Source: Pontibacter qinzhouensis (GTDB taxonomy: Bacteria; Bacteroidota; Bacteroidia; Cytophagales; Hymenobacteraceae). From it: a stretch of 64,000 nucleotides of DNA. Of this stretch, positions 17,283 through 26,568 are shown piece after piece. The position numbers were made by a program, and so were the translations under genes. The stretch is taken from the NCBI RefSeq assembly GCF_008017455.1, contig NZ_VRTY01000018.1:16061-80060 (forward strand). Direction: 5' to 3'. The notes beneath the pieces are model-generated. The model had not been told where the DNA came from. It searched no databases and saw only the letters and a program-made list of their open reading frames with translations. Every line of letters starts with the position of its first letter. Position 1 is the first letter of the stretch.

Positions 17283-20200
17283 ATGAAAAGACTACTACAA
17301 AAAAGTAGCCATATATTGGTATTGCTTGTACTTTACCAATCAAATTCATTGGCCTATGCCGCAAAACCTTCCTTAAACCTCTCTAAAACTAAAAATATTG
17401 TTACACCTGCCGTTGAAGTAAGAGAAAATATAACGGGCAAAGTAGTGAGCGCTACCGGCGAACCACTGCCGGGCGTAACAGTTCTGGTAAAAAATACCAA
17501 CCTGGGAACCACTACAGGTGTAGACGGTAGTTTCGAGTTGGCAGTTCCTAATCCTACCGATGTGCTTGTCTTCAGCTTTGTTGGCTTTGCTTCCAGGGAA
17601 ATTCCGCTGAACAATCAAAAAACCATCCAGGTAACCTTGCAGGACGATTCAAAAGCGTTAGGCGAAGTAGTAGTAGTGGGTTACGGCACACAAAACCGTA
17701 AAAGCCTGGTTGGTGCTATTGTAAAAGTAGATCCGAAAGAAACGACACAAATACCGGTGGCAAGTTTCGATGCGCAGCTGCAGGGAAGAGCCGCAGGCGT
17801 GCAGGTAAATACGTTTTCAGGTACTCCGGGAGAGGGCGTAAAAGTACAGGTAAGAGGAACAGCCTCCATCAATGCCAGCAACGATCCTTTGTATGTAATT
17901 GATGGGGTACTTGTAAACAACAACCCGCTGTCGACTATCAACCTCGGCGGAAAGCAAACATCGCCGCTGGCAGACATAAATCCTGCCGATATAGAAAGTA
18001 TAGAAGTTCTGAAAGATGCCAGCGCTATTGCCATTTATGGCTCCATGGGCTCGAACGGGGTTATACTGGTTACCACAAAAAGAGGAGAGTACAGTACCGG
18101 CAAAGCCAGGTTTAACCTCGATATTTCGCAGGGCTGGCAGCAGGCAGACAGAGGCAGGCTTTGGGAATTAACCACTGGTCCTGAGCACGCCATGCTGGTA
18201 AACGAGCAGTGGGTAAATTCAGGGTTTGATAACCCGGCATTAAACCAAACGTATGCCAACCGGCCGTTCCGGCCTGCAGCTGAGGTTATAAACGGTGTGC
18301 CTGGCCGGGGAACTCCCGAAGAACAGCACACCTACGATAGGATGGGCCGGGTTTTCAGAACAGCGCAGACCAAAAATTATGATCTTAATGTGCAGGGAGG
18401 CAGTGAGAATATCCGGTATAACATCGGGGCAGGCTACACAAACCAGGAAGGTATTCTGAAACCGGCCGAATTTGAGCGTGCCAGTTTTAAGCTGAACCTG
18501 GATACAAAGCTTAGCAGCAAAATAACCTTCAGCTCCAGCAATGGCGTTTACCGTTCGTTCAGACAACAGGTAAGGGGCGGAGCCGGGCAGCAGGCGGGTC
18601 ATTTGCTGGCAGCGCTGCATCACCCCACCTACCTGCCTTTAACCAACGAAGACGGCACGCTGGCAAGGGGATCCATTTACGAAAATATCGATAACCTGAC
18701 CAATACCGATGTTACTAATATTTCTACCAGGAGCATCCGCTACATAGGCAACCAGTTTGTAGAAGTCCATATTGTGCCGGGCCTGCGCTTTAAATCTTCT
18801 GTTGGGTTAGATTATAACTATTATAATGAGCGTGAGTTTTTTAACGACCAAACCATTATTGGCGGCGCTCCGAATCCTCCCGGGTATAAGCATGAGGTCT
18901 TCACTAACCTGGCTGTTTTTCAAAACGAACAGACGCTGTCTTATACCAAGAGTTTACTTGCTAATCATAACATAACAGTGCTGCTGGGCAACAGCATTCA
19001 GAGCAGCACCATTAATGTGGCCTCAGAAACCGGTTCGGGCTTTCCTAATAATTCATTTCAGCAAATTTCTGCAGCGGCTAACAGAACAGCTGAGCAAAGT
19101 AAATCCATCTCTACCATCGCGTCTTTTTTCGGGAGGGTAAATTATAACTTCAGCGACAAGTATTTCCTGGAAGGCACGCTGCGGGCAGACGGCTCTTCAA
19201 AATTCGGCTCTAACAACCGCTGGGGATATTTCCCGGGTATAGGCGCTTCCTGGCGAATGAAACAGGAAAATTTCCTGAGCAATGTAGACCCTGTCTCTGA
19301 ATTGAAATTAAGAGTAAGCGCCGGATCGGCAGGCAACCAGAATGGCATCAACGACTACGCATCGCGCGGGCTATGGTCTGGCACCGCCCAATACCCCGAT
19401 AACCTGACCAGCGGACCCAGAGCCGGTATAGCCCCCTCACAACTGGAGAACCCCGATTTGAAGTGGGAAAAAACAACCACCTATAACGCTGGCCTCGACC
19501 TGGGTTTATTTAACGACCTGGTGATGGTAAACATTGACGCTTACTATAAATATACTACCGATGCCCTGCTTTATTTGCCGGTGCCATTAGCGACTGGCTA
19601 TGGAAGCACGCTGGCCAATGCCGGAGAGGTAAGTAACAAGGGAATTGAAGTAGCCCTTTCGACCATAAACATAAGAAAGAATGATTTTGAGTGGAGTACG
19701 CATTTCAACTTTTCCAGAAACGTAAATCGTGCCGAAAAGCTGATTAGCCCCATTACATTCGAAGCACGCGAGTACAGAAGAACAGAGGAAGGCGCTGCTC
19801 TTGGAAGTTTCTGGCTCTACAAGCAGCTTTACGTGGATACTGAAACCGGGAATGCCGTTTTTGATGATGTAGATAAGGACGGGAAATTAACACAGGCTGA
19901 CCGCCAACTGCTTGGCAACCTGATCCCGAAATTCTTTGGCGGCCTTACCAATACCTTTTCTTACAAGGGCTTCGATGTAAACGTGTTGCTTACTTACCAG
20001 TACGGTAACTCCGTCTTTAACTTTAACAGGTATATACTGGAAGGCGGCGGTACAAGAGATGCCTCCCGCTCCATTCTGAAAAGCCAGCTGGACCGTTGGC
20101 AAAAACCCGGCGATATAACCAGTACTCCACGCGTAACAAGTGTAGGCAACAATTACAATATAGAGCAGAACAGCAGGTACCTGGAAGACGCTTCTTTTAT

Positions 20201-20432
20201 CAGGGTTAAAACAGCTTCCCTGGGTTACAACTTGCCCGAAAGAGTTACAGCACGCCTGGGGTTAAACAGAGTCAGGGTATATGCCCTGGGCACAAACCTC
20301 TGGATTGCAACCAAATATACCGGGGCTGATCCTGAATCTTCGGGTAGTGCCGGGCAAAACCTTGACGGGTTGGATACTGCTACTCCGCCTCAACCCCGTG
20401 GACTTCAGTTCGGTGCCAACATTTCATTTTAA
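17283..20432 (+). CDS. SusC/RagA-like TonB-dependent outer-membrane transporter
   Basis: A 1049-residue protein. It has a signal peptide of about 26 residues, then a carboxypeptidase-regulatory-like domain (GKVVSATGEPLPGVTVLVKN), the plug with VVGYGTQNRKSLVGAI, the SusC signature PLYVIDGVLVNN, SIEVLKDASAIAIYGSMGSN, and a long beta-barrel ending in F. Start, length and domain order are standard. It forms a pedal-bin transporter with the SusD-like lipoprotein encoded 10 bp downstream. No glycoside hydrolase accompanies it. The operon instead continues into two DoxX-like genes and is preceded by the cysteine-leader promoter S2, so the cargo is more likely a sulfur compound than a glycan (inference). 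Confidence 0.92.
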   Translation: MKRLLQKSSHILVLLVLYQSNSLAYAAKPSLNLSKTKNIVTPAVEVRENITGKVVSATGEPLPGVTVLVKNTNLGTTTGVDGSFELAVPNPTDVLVFSFVGFASREIPLNNQKTIQVTLQDDSKALGEVVVVGYGTQNRKSLVGAIVKVDPKETTQIPVASFDAQLQGRAAGVQVNTFSGTPGEGVKVQVRGTASINASNDPLYVIDGVLVNNNPLSTINLGGKQTSPLADINPADIESIEVLKDASAIAIYGSMGSNGVILVTTKRGEYSTGKARFNLDISQGWQQADRGRLWELTTGPEHAMLVNEQWVNSGFDNPALNQTYANRPFRPAAEVINGVPGRGTPEEQHTYDRMGRVFRTAQTKNYDLNVQGGSENIRYNIGAGYTNQEGILKPAEFERASFKLNLDTKLSSKITFSSSNGVYRSFRQQVRGGAGQQAGHLLAALHHPTYLPLTNEDGTLARGSIYENIDNLTNTDVTNISTRSIRYIGNQFVEVHIVPGLRFKSSVGLDYNYYNEREFFNDQTIIGGAPNPPGYKHEVFTNLAVFQNEQTLSYTKSLLANHNITVLLGNSIQSSTINVASETGSGFPNNSFQQISAAANRTAEQSKSISTIASFFGRVNYNFSDKYFLEGTLRADGSSKFGSNNRWGYFPGIGASWRMKQENFLSNVDPVSELKLRVSAGSAGNQNGINDYASRGLWSGTAQYPDNLTSGPRAGIAPSQLENPDLKWEKTTTYNAGLDLGLFNDLVMVNIDAYYKYTTDALLYLPVPLATGYGSTLANAGEVSNKGIEVALSTINIRKNDFEWSTHFNFSRNVNRAEKLISPITFEAREYRRTEEGAALGSFWLYKQLYVDTETGNAVFDDVDKDGKLTQADRQLLGNLIPKFFGGLTNTFSYKGFDVNVLLTYQYGNSVFNFNRYILEGGGTRDASRSILKSQLDRWQKPGDITSTPRVTSVGNNYNIEQNSRYLEDASFIRVKTASLGYNLPERVTARLGLNRVRVYALGTNLWIATKYTGADPESSGSAGQNLDGLDTATPPQPRGLQFGANISF

Positions 20433-20442
20433 ATTCAAGATC

Positions 20443-21759
20443 ATGAAAAAGATATCTATAGTTCCGTTGCTATTCCTGTTTAGCTTTTTTCTATCGTCCT
20501 GCGAAAATTTCCTGGATGTAGAATCTTTCGACAAGGTGTCTGACGCAAATACCATTTTTGATAAAGCATCAGCAGAAACAGCCGTAAGGGGTGCCTACCG
20601 CTCTCTGGCCAGTTCCAATTACAGCAGCGGTTTCCAGAACACTATTTTGCAATCTGGCGGCGATGTACGCTCATTAAATAATGCGCAGACCGACCTGAAT
20701 GTAATTAATTATGCCTTGCGGTCAGACATTGGGTTTGTGTCTACTTATTGGGGCAACTTCTACAACACCATAAATAGGGCGAACCATGTCATCGAAAAAG
20801 TGCCTTTGGTGAATGACGTAGCCCTTACTGCCGATTTGAAAAACCAGCTTTTAGGGGAAGGATATTTTATCAGGGCCTACTCTTATTTCGATCTGGCCCG
20901 CGTGTATGGTAATGTGCAGCTTTTTTTTACCCCTACCAAAGTGGTTGCAGACAAACTAGGCGTTGATAAAAGTCCGCAGGCAGTGGTGTATGCGCAGGTG
21001 CTGGCCGACTTAAACAAGGCGGAGGAGTTACTGCCACTAACGGTCGTACGAAACAGGGCCACCAGGTATACGGTGTATGCCCTAAGAGCCAGGCTGCATC
21101 TTTATCAGAACAAATTCGAGGAGGCAGAGCAGGATATCAATAGCATATTGGCCAACAATAACTACCGTTTAATCAAGCCTTTTAACCTGGCAGCAGGTAC
21201 AACAGAATCTGTGCTGGAGTTTTCTTACAGCGTAAATGATCTGAACGCCGGCTATGGTTTATGGAACACCAGCAACAGGCAGCTGGAGCCCAAAGCGGAA
21301 CTGCACAACCTGTTAAACGATGAGGCAGTGGGCGGGGGCAGAAAGATTCTTTCTGTCAGAAACGCAGCAGGCCAGTTTATTGGCGGCATCTACCCGACCA
21401 ATACAGCTGCAGCCTATGGCATCAGAACAGCAGAGCTTTACCTGATCAGGGCTGAAGCACGTGTCAAAAAAGCGAACCCGGATCTGGCCGGCGCTCTCAG
21501 CGACCTGAACCTGGTGCGGGACAGGGCAAATGTGGCAGCCAGTACTGCCGCTACCAAGGATGAAATTGTGCTGGCAATCGAAAATGAGCGAAGGGTGGAA
21601 TTTGCGTTAGAGCCGCACAGGTGGTTCGATATTGTGAGAACAGGCAGAGCGCCTGCAGTTTTCAATTTGAACGATTCTAACAGGTACATTTTCCCGATAC
21701 CAGCGGGAGAGATTCTGGCAAATTCATCCTTAACGCAAAACCCCGGTTACGGGAATTAA
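20443..21759 (+). CDS. SusD/RagB-like surface lipoprotein
   Basis: A 438-residue protein starting at the ATG 10 bp after susC; the longer upstream frame overlaps SusC and is not real. Lipobox LSSC near residue 18 gives a lipoprotein. The helical TPR-like scaffold typical of SusD follows, with the C-terminal RRVEFALEPHRWFDIVRTGR and FPIPAGEI blocks diagnostic of the family. It captures the ligand at the cell surface and closes over the SusC barrel. The ligand is unknown; the context points to a sulfur compound. Confidence 0.92.
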   Translation: MKKISIVPLLFLFSFFLSSCENFLDVESFDKVSDANTIFDKASAETAVRGAYRSLASSNYSSGFQNTILQSGGDVRSLNNAQTDLNVINYALRSDIGFVSTYWGNFYNTINRANHVIEKVPLVNDVALTADLKNQLLGEGYFIRAYSYFDLARVYGNVQLFFTPTKVVADKLGVDKSPQAVVYAQVLADLNKAEELLPLTVVRNRATRYTVYALRARLHLYQNKFEEAEQDINSILANNNYRLIKPFNLAAGTTESVLEFSYSVNDLNAGYGLWNTSNRQLEPKAELHNLLNDEAVGGGRKILSVRNAAGQFIGGIYPTNTAAAYGIRTAELYLIRAEARVKKANPDLAGALSDLNLVRDRANVAASTAATKDEIVLAIENERRVEFALEPHRWFDIVRTGRAPAVFNLNDSNRYIFPIPAGEILANSSLTQNPGYGN

Positions 21760-21790
21760 CCGATTCGTTTCTACTTAATCGTTTTAAGAT

Positions 21791-23206
21791 ATGAGCTCTA
21801 TAGATTCAAAACCGGCTGGTTTTAGCTGGAGAGAAGTGTTGCGCCATTTCGGCAGCATTGCAAAGCCAAACCAGGTGCATCAGGCCTGGAAGCCCTGGGA
21901 ACGGGTCCTATTTCGTTTCGTTTTCATATTACTTTCCTTACTCGTGCTCCCGATTGACTGGAAGTTTTACCGCGACCTTTTTTCAGTAAACTGGGCACAG
22001 CTGCATTTTCATGAGTTGTTTACCTTAACCAAATACCAGGTACAGTTTATTCCGCAGGAGCATTTGCCTGAGTCAGGAATCGGGGCATTCGCCAACTGGG
22101 GAATTGCACTGCTTGTTGCGGTGGCAGGCACTTTGGCCTGGAGCACCGTCGATAAAAAGCGGCAGGAATACACCGTGCTTTATTATTGGCTTCGGGTGGT
22201 GGTGCGCTACAGGCTGGCTATTGTATTAACAGCTTATGGCTTTATTAAACTGTTTCCTTTACAGATGCCTTACCCATCGTTAAGTAACCTGCTCACGAAC
22301 TATGGCGATTTTTTTGCCTGGAAAGTATATTTCCAGACAGTCGGGATTGCACCCAAGTACCAGTCGTTTTTAGGCTTTGTAGAGATAGTTGCTGCGTTCT
22401 TACTGATTAACCGGAGAACCGTAACATTTGGTGTAGGCCTGATTTTCGGTTTCATTGGCAATGTAGCGGTCGTAAACGGCCTTTACGATATTGGTGAGCT
22501 GACCTTAAGCAGTCTTATCGTGTTGCTGGCCGTATTTCTGTTTGTGTATGATATACCGAGGTTATATAATCTCCTGATTAAAGAGGGACCGACCTATGCG
22601 AATAAATTAATTCCGGACTTCTCTGATGAGGTATTACGCAAGATGAGGTTGAGTTTAAGAACGGCTTTCCTGTTTTTTGTGCTGCTCTTCGGCTACAAAA
22701 CCTTCGATAACTTTGTAACAGACCCCTATAAAGTGCCTCATACGCCGGGTTTGGAAAACGCCTATGGCTACTACAGTGTACAGGAGTTTGTTCTGAACCG
22801 GGATACTATTCCTTATTCCAAGACAGACCCGAATCGCTGGCAGGATGTCGTGTTTGAAAAATGGTCGACCTTGACTATTAAAGTGAACCGCCCGGTTAAA
22901 ATCGATTTCACAAGTGCAGAAGCTTTTCATGAACACGACATTGACCGGAACTATGAACTGGCCGGCCATGCAGGCCGGCACTATTTCTATTACGAAGCAG
23001 ACACGGTAAACCAGACGCTCTTACTTCAGAACAAAAACAGAAACCACCGGGATGAAAAGCTGCAGCTGACCTACAAAAGGCCGGATGAGAATACGCTGGT
23101 GCTATCCGGAAAAAACGAGAACAACGATTCCATTCATGTGGTGCTGAAAAAGATACACAAGAAATACATGATGTTTGAAGGAAGACGAAAGCCTGTTAAA
23201 ATATAA
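21791..23206 (+). CDS. DoxX-like multi-pass membrane protein, type A
   Basis: 471 residues. Helices lie at about 38-54, 100-120, 140-156, 191-206, 210-232, 236-255 and 288-302, with the core VRYRLAIVLTAYGFIKLFP followed by QMPYPSLSNL (residues 139-166). A C-terminal domain from about residue 325 contains SVQEFVLN, RWQDVVFEKWSTLTIK and a final NDSIHVVLKKIHKKY. It is very similar to the partial protein at 3-1391. It starts 31 bp after SusD and is followed by the type-B paralog after 37 bp, so all four genes form one operon. It is probably a membrane redox or transport component acting on what SusCD imports; function unproven. Confidence 0.8.
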   Translation: MSSIDSKPAGFSWREVLRHFGSIAKPNQVHQAWKPWERVLFRFVFILLSLLVLPIDWKFYRDLFSVNWAQLHFHELFTLTKYQVQFIPQEHLPESGIGAFANWGIALLVAVAGTLAWSTVDKKRQEYTVLYYWLRVVVRYRLAIVLTAYGFIKLFPLQMPYPSLSNLLTNYGDFFAWKVYFQTVGIAPKYQSFLGFVEIVAAFLLINRRTVTFGVGLIFGFIGNVAVVNGLYDIGELTLSSLIVLLAVFLFVYDIPRLYNLLIKEGPTYANKLIPDFSDEVLRKMRLSLRTAFLFFVLLFGYKTFDNFVTDPYKVPHTPGLENAYGYYSVQEFVLNRDTIPYSKTDPNRWQDVVFEKWSTLTIKVNRPVKIDFTSAEAFHEHDIDRNYELAGHAGRHYFYYEADTVNQTLLLQNKNRNHRDEKLQLTYKRPDENTLVLSGKNENNDSIHVVLKKIHKKYMMFEGRRKPVKI

Positions 23207-23243
23207 AGAAAAGGAATTGGGAAACATCTAACCAGAGCGCATC

Positions 23244-24776
23244 ATGTCAACAAAACAAATACATATTGAAGCTCCTTATAAGGAGGAGATTTCTAGTTCT
23301 TTCACTTCCTTAAAACAGGGCAGGAGACCGGGAGAATGGACACAAATACAGAAAGTAGCCTTCCGGGTAGCGTTTTTATACATCCTGTTTTTGTGTATAC
23401 CCACTTACCCCAGGTTTTATACACATTTATTCGGGCTGGAATTCTCAAAAATAACCTATCATGATTTTCAGAGTGTTGTAGCATTCTGGCCGCCACAGAT
23501 TATTCTGATAGAGTCGGAGGAGGGTGTTTTTGGGTTATTGAATTACATTAACCTGATTCTCGTGTTTATCGGCGCTGTGATAGGGGGAGGCATCTGGACC
23601 ATTCTCGACAAAAAATCAACGCAGTACCGCAGCTTATATTACTGGATTCGGGTGCTGGCACGCTACCGCCTGGCTTTCGGCATGGTTGGCTGGGGATTAA
23701 AAAAAGCGTTTCCGATGCAAATGGTCTACCCAACAGAAGGTATGCTGAATACGCCTTTTATCGATTTTGCTGAAAAGAAGCTGTATTGGTCGCATGTGGG
23801 CATCTCGTTTGAGTACACGGTTTTCCTGGGCTTTGCGGAAATCCTGCCGGGCCTGCTCTTGTTGCATAGGAAAACCTCTGTGCTGGGGGCAGCTTTAGCG
23901 GCGGTAGTAACATTTAATATCTGCATCGCCAACCACGCCTACGATGCCGGTGTGGCAGTTCCGGCAGCGTATTTTGCTATACTGGGTATTTTTATTGCCT
24001 GGTACGACCTGCCTAACATCTGGAACCTGCTCGTAAAAGAAAAAGACGTCCTGAAGCCTGATCGCTATAACCCGGTGTTTACTCAGAAATGGCAGAAAAC
24101 GTTGGTGAATACATTAAAATGGACTTCGATTTTCCTTTTTGTGCCTGTTGCGGCAGCGATGTGGGCGTATGGCTTTTTTAACGGGAATAACTACAATATA
24201 CCAAGCACGGCAGGTCTTGCCGAAACAAAAGGCCTGTATCAGGTAACGGAGTTTCGCCTGAACAACGAAGTGGTACCTTACTCCCCAACAGACTCATTAA
24301 GGTGGCAGGATGCCATATTTGAAGACTGGTCTTCGCTGAGCTACAAAACAAACAGAGCCGCAATTGCCGACCGCATGATCGGTTACTCGCCGCTACGGGT
24401 AAAGAACGATAAGCAGAACACGACGCTGAACCAGGTAAATACCCAGGACTCTGATAACCTGGCCAAAGCAAAAAAGAATCGTGATCTGGGTGTTACCCGC
24501 TGGGAAGTAGGAGGGATGGCCGGTGAACGGCGCTACTTTTTTTACAAGGCCGATACAGTAAACCAGGTTTTGTACCTTCAGAATAAAAATAAGAACCATG
24601 CCGACGAAACGCAGGTATTGCATTACAGCAGGCCCAGCACTTCACGGATTATACTGCGTGGCCTGAACGAATTTAACGATTCGATTTATGTAGTTTTAGA
24701 TAAGCAGGCTAAAAAGTATCCGCTGGTAGAAGGAAGGCAAACGCACTTACAAGAATTTAAGGAGGCCGGGTTTTAA
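23244..24776 (+). CDS. DoxX-like multi-pass membrane protein, type B
   Basis: 510 residues with the layout of 1543-3210: soluble N-terminal tail, about seven helices, core ARYRLAFGMVGWGLKKAFP followed by QMVYPTEG, and a C-terminal domain (VTEFRLNNEVVPYSPTDSL, RWQDAIFEDWSSLSYK). The roughly 40-residue insertion in the C-terminal domain (KNDKQNTTLNQVNTQDSDN region) is a type-B feature. It is the last gene of the susC-susD-doxX-doxX operon, with the nested inverted-repeat element right after its stop. Confidence 0.8.
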   Translation: MSTKQIHIEAPYKEEISSSFTSLKQGRRPGEWTQIQKVAFRVAFLYILFLCIPTYPRFYTHLFGLEFSKITYHDFQSVVAFWPPQIILIESEEGVFGLLNYINLILVFIGAVIGGGIWTILDKKSTQYRSLYYWIRVLARYRLAFGMVGWGLKKAFPMQMVYPTEGMLNTPFIDFAEKKLYWSHVGISFEYTVFLGFAEILPGLLLLHRKTSVLGAALAAVVTFNICIANHAYDAGVAVPAAYFAILGIFIAWYDLPNIWNLLVKEKDVLKPDRYNPVFTQKWQKTLVNTLKWTSIFLFVPVAAAMWAYGFFNGNNYNIPSTAGLAETKGLYQVTEFRLNNEVVPYSPTDSLRWQDAIFEDWSSLSYKTNRAAIADRMIGYSPLRVKNDKQNTTLNQVNTQDSDNLAKAKKNRDLGVTRWEVGGMAGERRYFFYKADTVNQVLYLQNKNKNHADETQVLHYSRPSTSRIILRGLNEFNDSIYVVLDKQAKKYPLVEGRQTHLQEFKEAGF

Positions 24777-24975
24777 GTTAACTAACTGATGTTACGCTTA
24801 AATTAAACATTTGAGGAAACGTCCCCCTTTGAAGGGGGTTAGGGGGATGACTCACAGTCTGCAGAAAATTGATGCTGTTCAGCCAGTAGTGCAAATCTTA
24901 TTCTCAGAAGTAAATCATCCCCCAACCCCCTTCAAAGGGGGACAAAAAACTAATGCGTAACATCAGTTAACTAAC
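24777..24975. repeat. 199-bp nested inverted-repeat element
   Basis: Outer ends GTTAACTAACTGATGTTACG (24777) and CGTAACATCAGTTAACTAAC (to 24975) are inverted copies. Inside lies a second, G-rich pair of about 30 bp: 24821-24850 (starts GTCCCCCTTTGAAGGGGG) and 24915-24943 (ends CCCCCTTCAAAGGGGGAC). It could be a MITE-like insertion; the RNA would form a long hairpin that may end the susCD operon. Confidence 0.75.
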
Positions 24976-25027
24976 CTGCTGCTGTACAGCAACCTAGAGG
25001 TACAGCAGCGGCATAGAAGCCTGAAAA

Positions 25028-25050
25028 GCAGCTTTTTCATTAGAATAATT
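25028..25050 (-). repeat. Dispersed Z element, truncated copy
   Basis: TTTTTCATTAGAATAATTTG: only the AATTATTCTAATGAAAAA half is kept. Confidence 0.5.
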
Positions 25051-25138
25051 TGCGTTAGATTCTAACAAACAACTATTTATCATTAGGCAATGAGCGTAAC
25101 AGCAGTTATTAATTGCCAAACCTGAATACTTAAATAAC

Positions 25139-26062
25139 ATGAAGCAAAAAATAGTGATTGCCGGTGGTACAGGCGCATTAGGCAGTGCTATAGCCCAACG
25201 GTACTATAACTCCGGTACAGATATTATCATACTAAGCAGGACGCTAAGACCGGCAGATAAAAATATCAGGTACGTGCTCTGGGATGCGAAAACGCCCGGC
25301 GATTGGACGCAGGAGTTGGAGGGGAGCACTGCTGTCATTAACATGGTAGGTAAGTCTGTTAATTGCCGGTACAATGCAAAAAATAAAAGAGAAATCATAG
25401 AGTCGAGAGTTAACGCTACGCTGGCGCTTGGTAAAGCCATTCAGGGTTTGCAACAAAAACCGGCCGTATGGATTAATGCAGGTTCTGCCGCCATTTTCGG
25501 TAACTCAGGCGATGAGATTAAAGATGAATATTCCTTAACCGGACATGGCTTTTCGCCTGAGGTTTGTAAGCAGTGGGAGCAGGCTTTTCATAAAATCGCT
25601 ATTCCCGGAACCCGCAAAGTATTTCTGAGGATAGGCATGGTGCTGCAACCCGGAAAAGGAGTGCTGAAGCCGTTCGCAAATTTGGCAAGATTCGGTTTAG
25701 GAGGTAAAATTGGTTCCGGAGAGCAGTATATGACCTGGATTCATGAAGAAGATTTTCTAAACCTGGTAGAATGGCTTATCAATTATGAAGTTTCCGGTAT
25801 TGTTCATGGTGCCAGTCCTTTTCCTGTAAAGAACCGTGATTTTATGCAAGCCATCAGGGCTGCACTCAAAGTGCCTTTCGGGTTGCCTAATCCTGCTTTT
25901 CTGACTCGATTTGGCGCGGTATTCATTGGCACAGAGGCAGAGCTGGTACTTTCGGGCAGGAGAGTGGTTTCCAGCGTGCTTGCAGCCAGGAAATTTAAAT
26001 TTAAATATCTTGAAATTGAGCAGGCACTTACGCAGCTAATGAAATTGCCCGAAAAGATTTAG
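25139..26062 (+). CDS. TIGR01777 family SDR-type epimerase
   Basis: A 307-residue extended short-chain dehydrogenase with the N-terminal nucleotide motif IVIAGGTGALGSAIAQRYY, the central block WINAGSAAIFGNS and the C-terminal DUF1731-like tail (VPFGLPNPAFLTRFGAVFIG). This matches the TIGR01777/YfcH family, whose substrate is unknown. It stands alone between the inverted-repeat element and the tRNA-Cys-like gene. Confidence 0.85.
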   Translation: MKQKIVIAGGTGALGSAIAQRYYNSGTDIIILSRTLRPADKNIRYVLWDAKTPGDWTQELEGSTAVINMVGKSVNCRYNAKNKREIIESRVNATLALGKAIQGLQQKPAVWINAGSAAIFGNSGDEIKDEYSLTGHGFSPEVCKQWEQAFHKIAIPGTRKVFLRIGMVLQPGKGVLKPFANLARFGLGGKIGSGEQYMTWIHEEDFLNLVEWLINYEVSGIVHGASPFPVKNRDFMQAIRAALKVPFGLPNPAFLTRFGAVFIGTEAELVLSGRRVVSSVLAARKFKFKYLEIEQALTQLMKLPEKI

Positions 26063-26083
26063 CTTTTGCTGCTAAAGCATAAC

Positions 26084-26154
26084 GTCCGTGTGGCTGAGAG
26101 GTGAGGCACAGGCCAGCAAAGCCTGGTACAGCGGTTCGAGTCCGCTCATGGACA
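26084..26154 (+). tRNA. Divergent tRNA-Cys(GCA) with A33 and A73
   Basis: A 71-nt cloverleaf. The acceptor stem GTCCGTG/CATGGAC has 7 pairs (one G-U), the D arm has 3 pairs with GG in the loop, the anticodon stem CAGGC/GCCTG and the T stem AGCGG/CCGCT each have 5 perfect pairs, and the T loop is TTCGAGT. The anticodon loop is CAGCAAA, anticodon GCA (Cys), but position 33 is A instead of the near-universal U. The discriminator is A where bacterial tRNA-Cys normally has U. CCA is not encoded. All stems are intact, so it is not an obvious wreck. Confidence 0.7.
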
Positions 26155-26207
26155 CAAGGGCAGAATGAAAGACAAAGTGCACGAAGTCATGTTACTGGTT
26201 CGGGAGC

Positions 26208-26247
26208 AATTATTTGAATGAAAAAGGCCTTCCGGAGGCTTTTTTTA
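26208..26247 (+). repeat. Dispersed Z element, copy 7 (terminator-like)
   Basis: AATTATTTGAATGAAAAAGG with GCCTTCCGGAGGC and seven T. It could terminate the tRNA transcript. The encoded peptide would be MKKAFRRLFLDVRH. Confidence 0.65.
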
Positions 26248-26386
26248 GATGTTAGACACTAGACACTAGATATTAGATGCTAGACTTTTATAAGTTAAGA
26301 GTTTTCATCCTCTCATTCGCTCATTCAAAATTTCTCCATCTTCAAATCGACCATGTAACCTTTAAGCCATTTAACAATCAACAATC
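26247..26386. repeat. Mosaic of short repeats
   Basis: GATGTTAGACACTAGACACT followed by AGATATTAGATGC-type units (26247-26288; also 16891-16924 and, inverted, 63858-63900), then TTCATCCTCTCATTCGCTCA and an AACAATCAAC tract. Confidence 0.5.
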
Positions 26387-26424
26387 AAATTATTCTAATG
26401 AATTAGGCCTTCCGGAGGCGTTTT
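26387..26424 (+). repeat. Dispersed Z element, copy 8
   Basis: AAATTATTCTAATGAATTAG with GGCCTTCCGGAGGCG. Here the ATG is followed by AAT TAG, so the peptide reading is lost while the hairpin is kept. Confidence 0.65.
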
Positions 26425-26568
26425 CTGATGCTGTTGCCCAACCCTAATCTAAAGCTTCTTCAAAACTGTTTTCAGAAGATTTGCACATCCAAGGGAACGT
26501 ATATTGTTACACAAAGTGCTACTTCTATAAGAGGCAGCAGATACGGCATTGGAACCATTACTCCTGCC

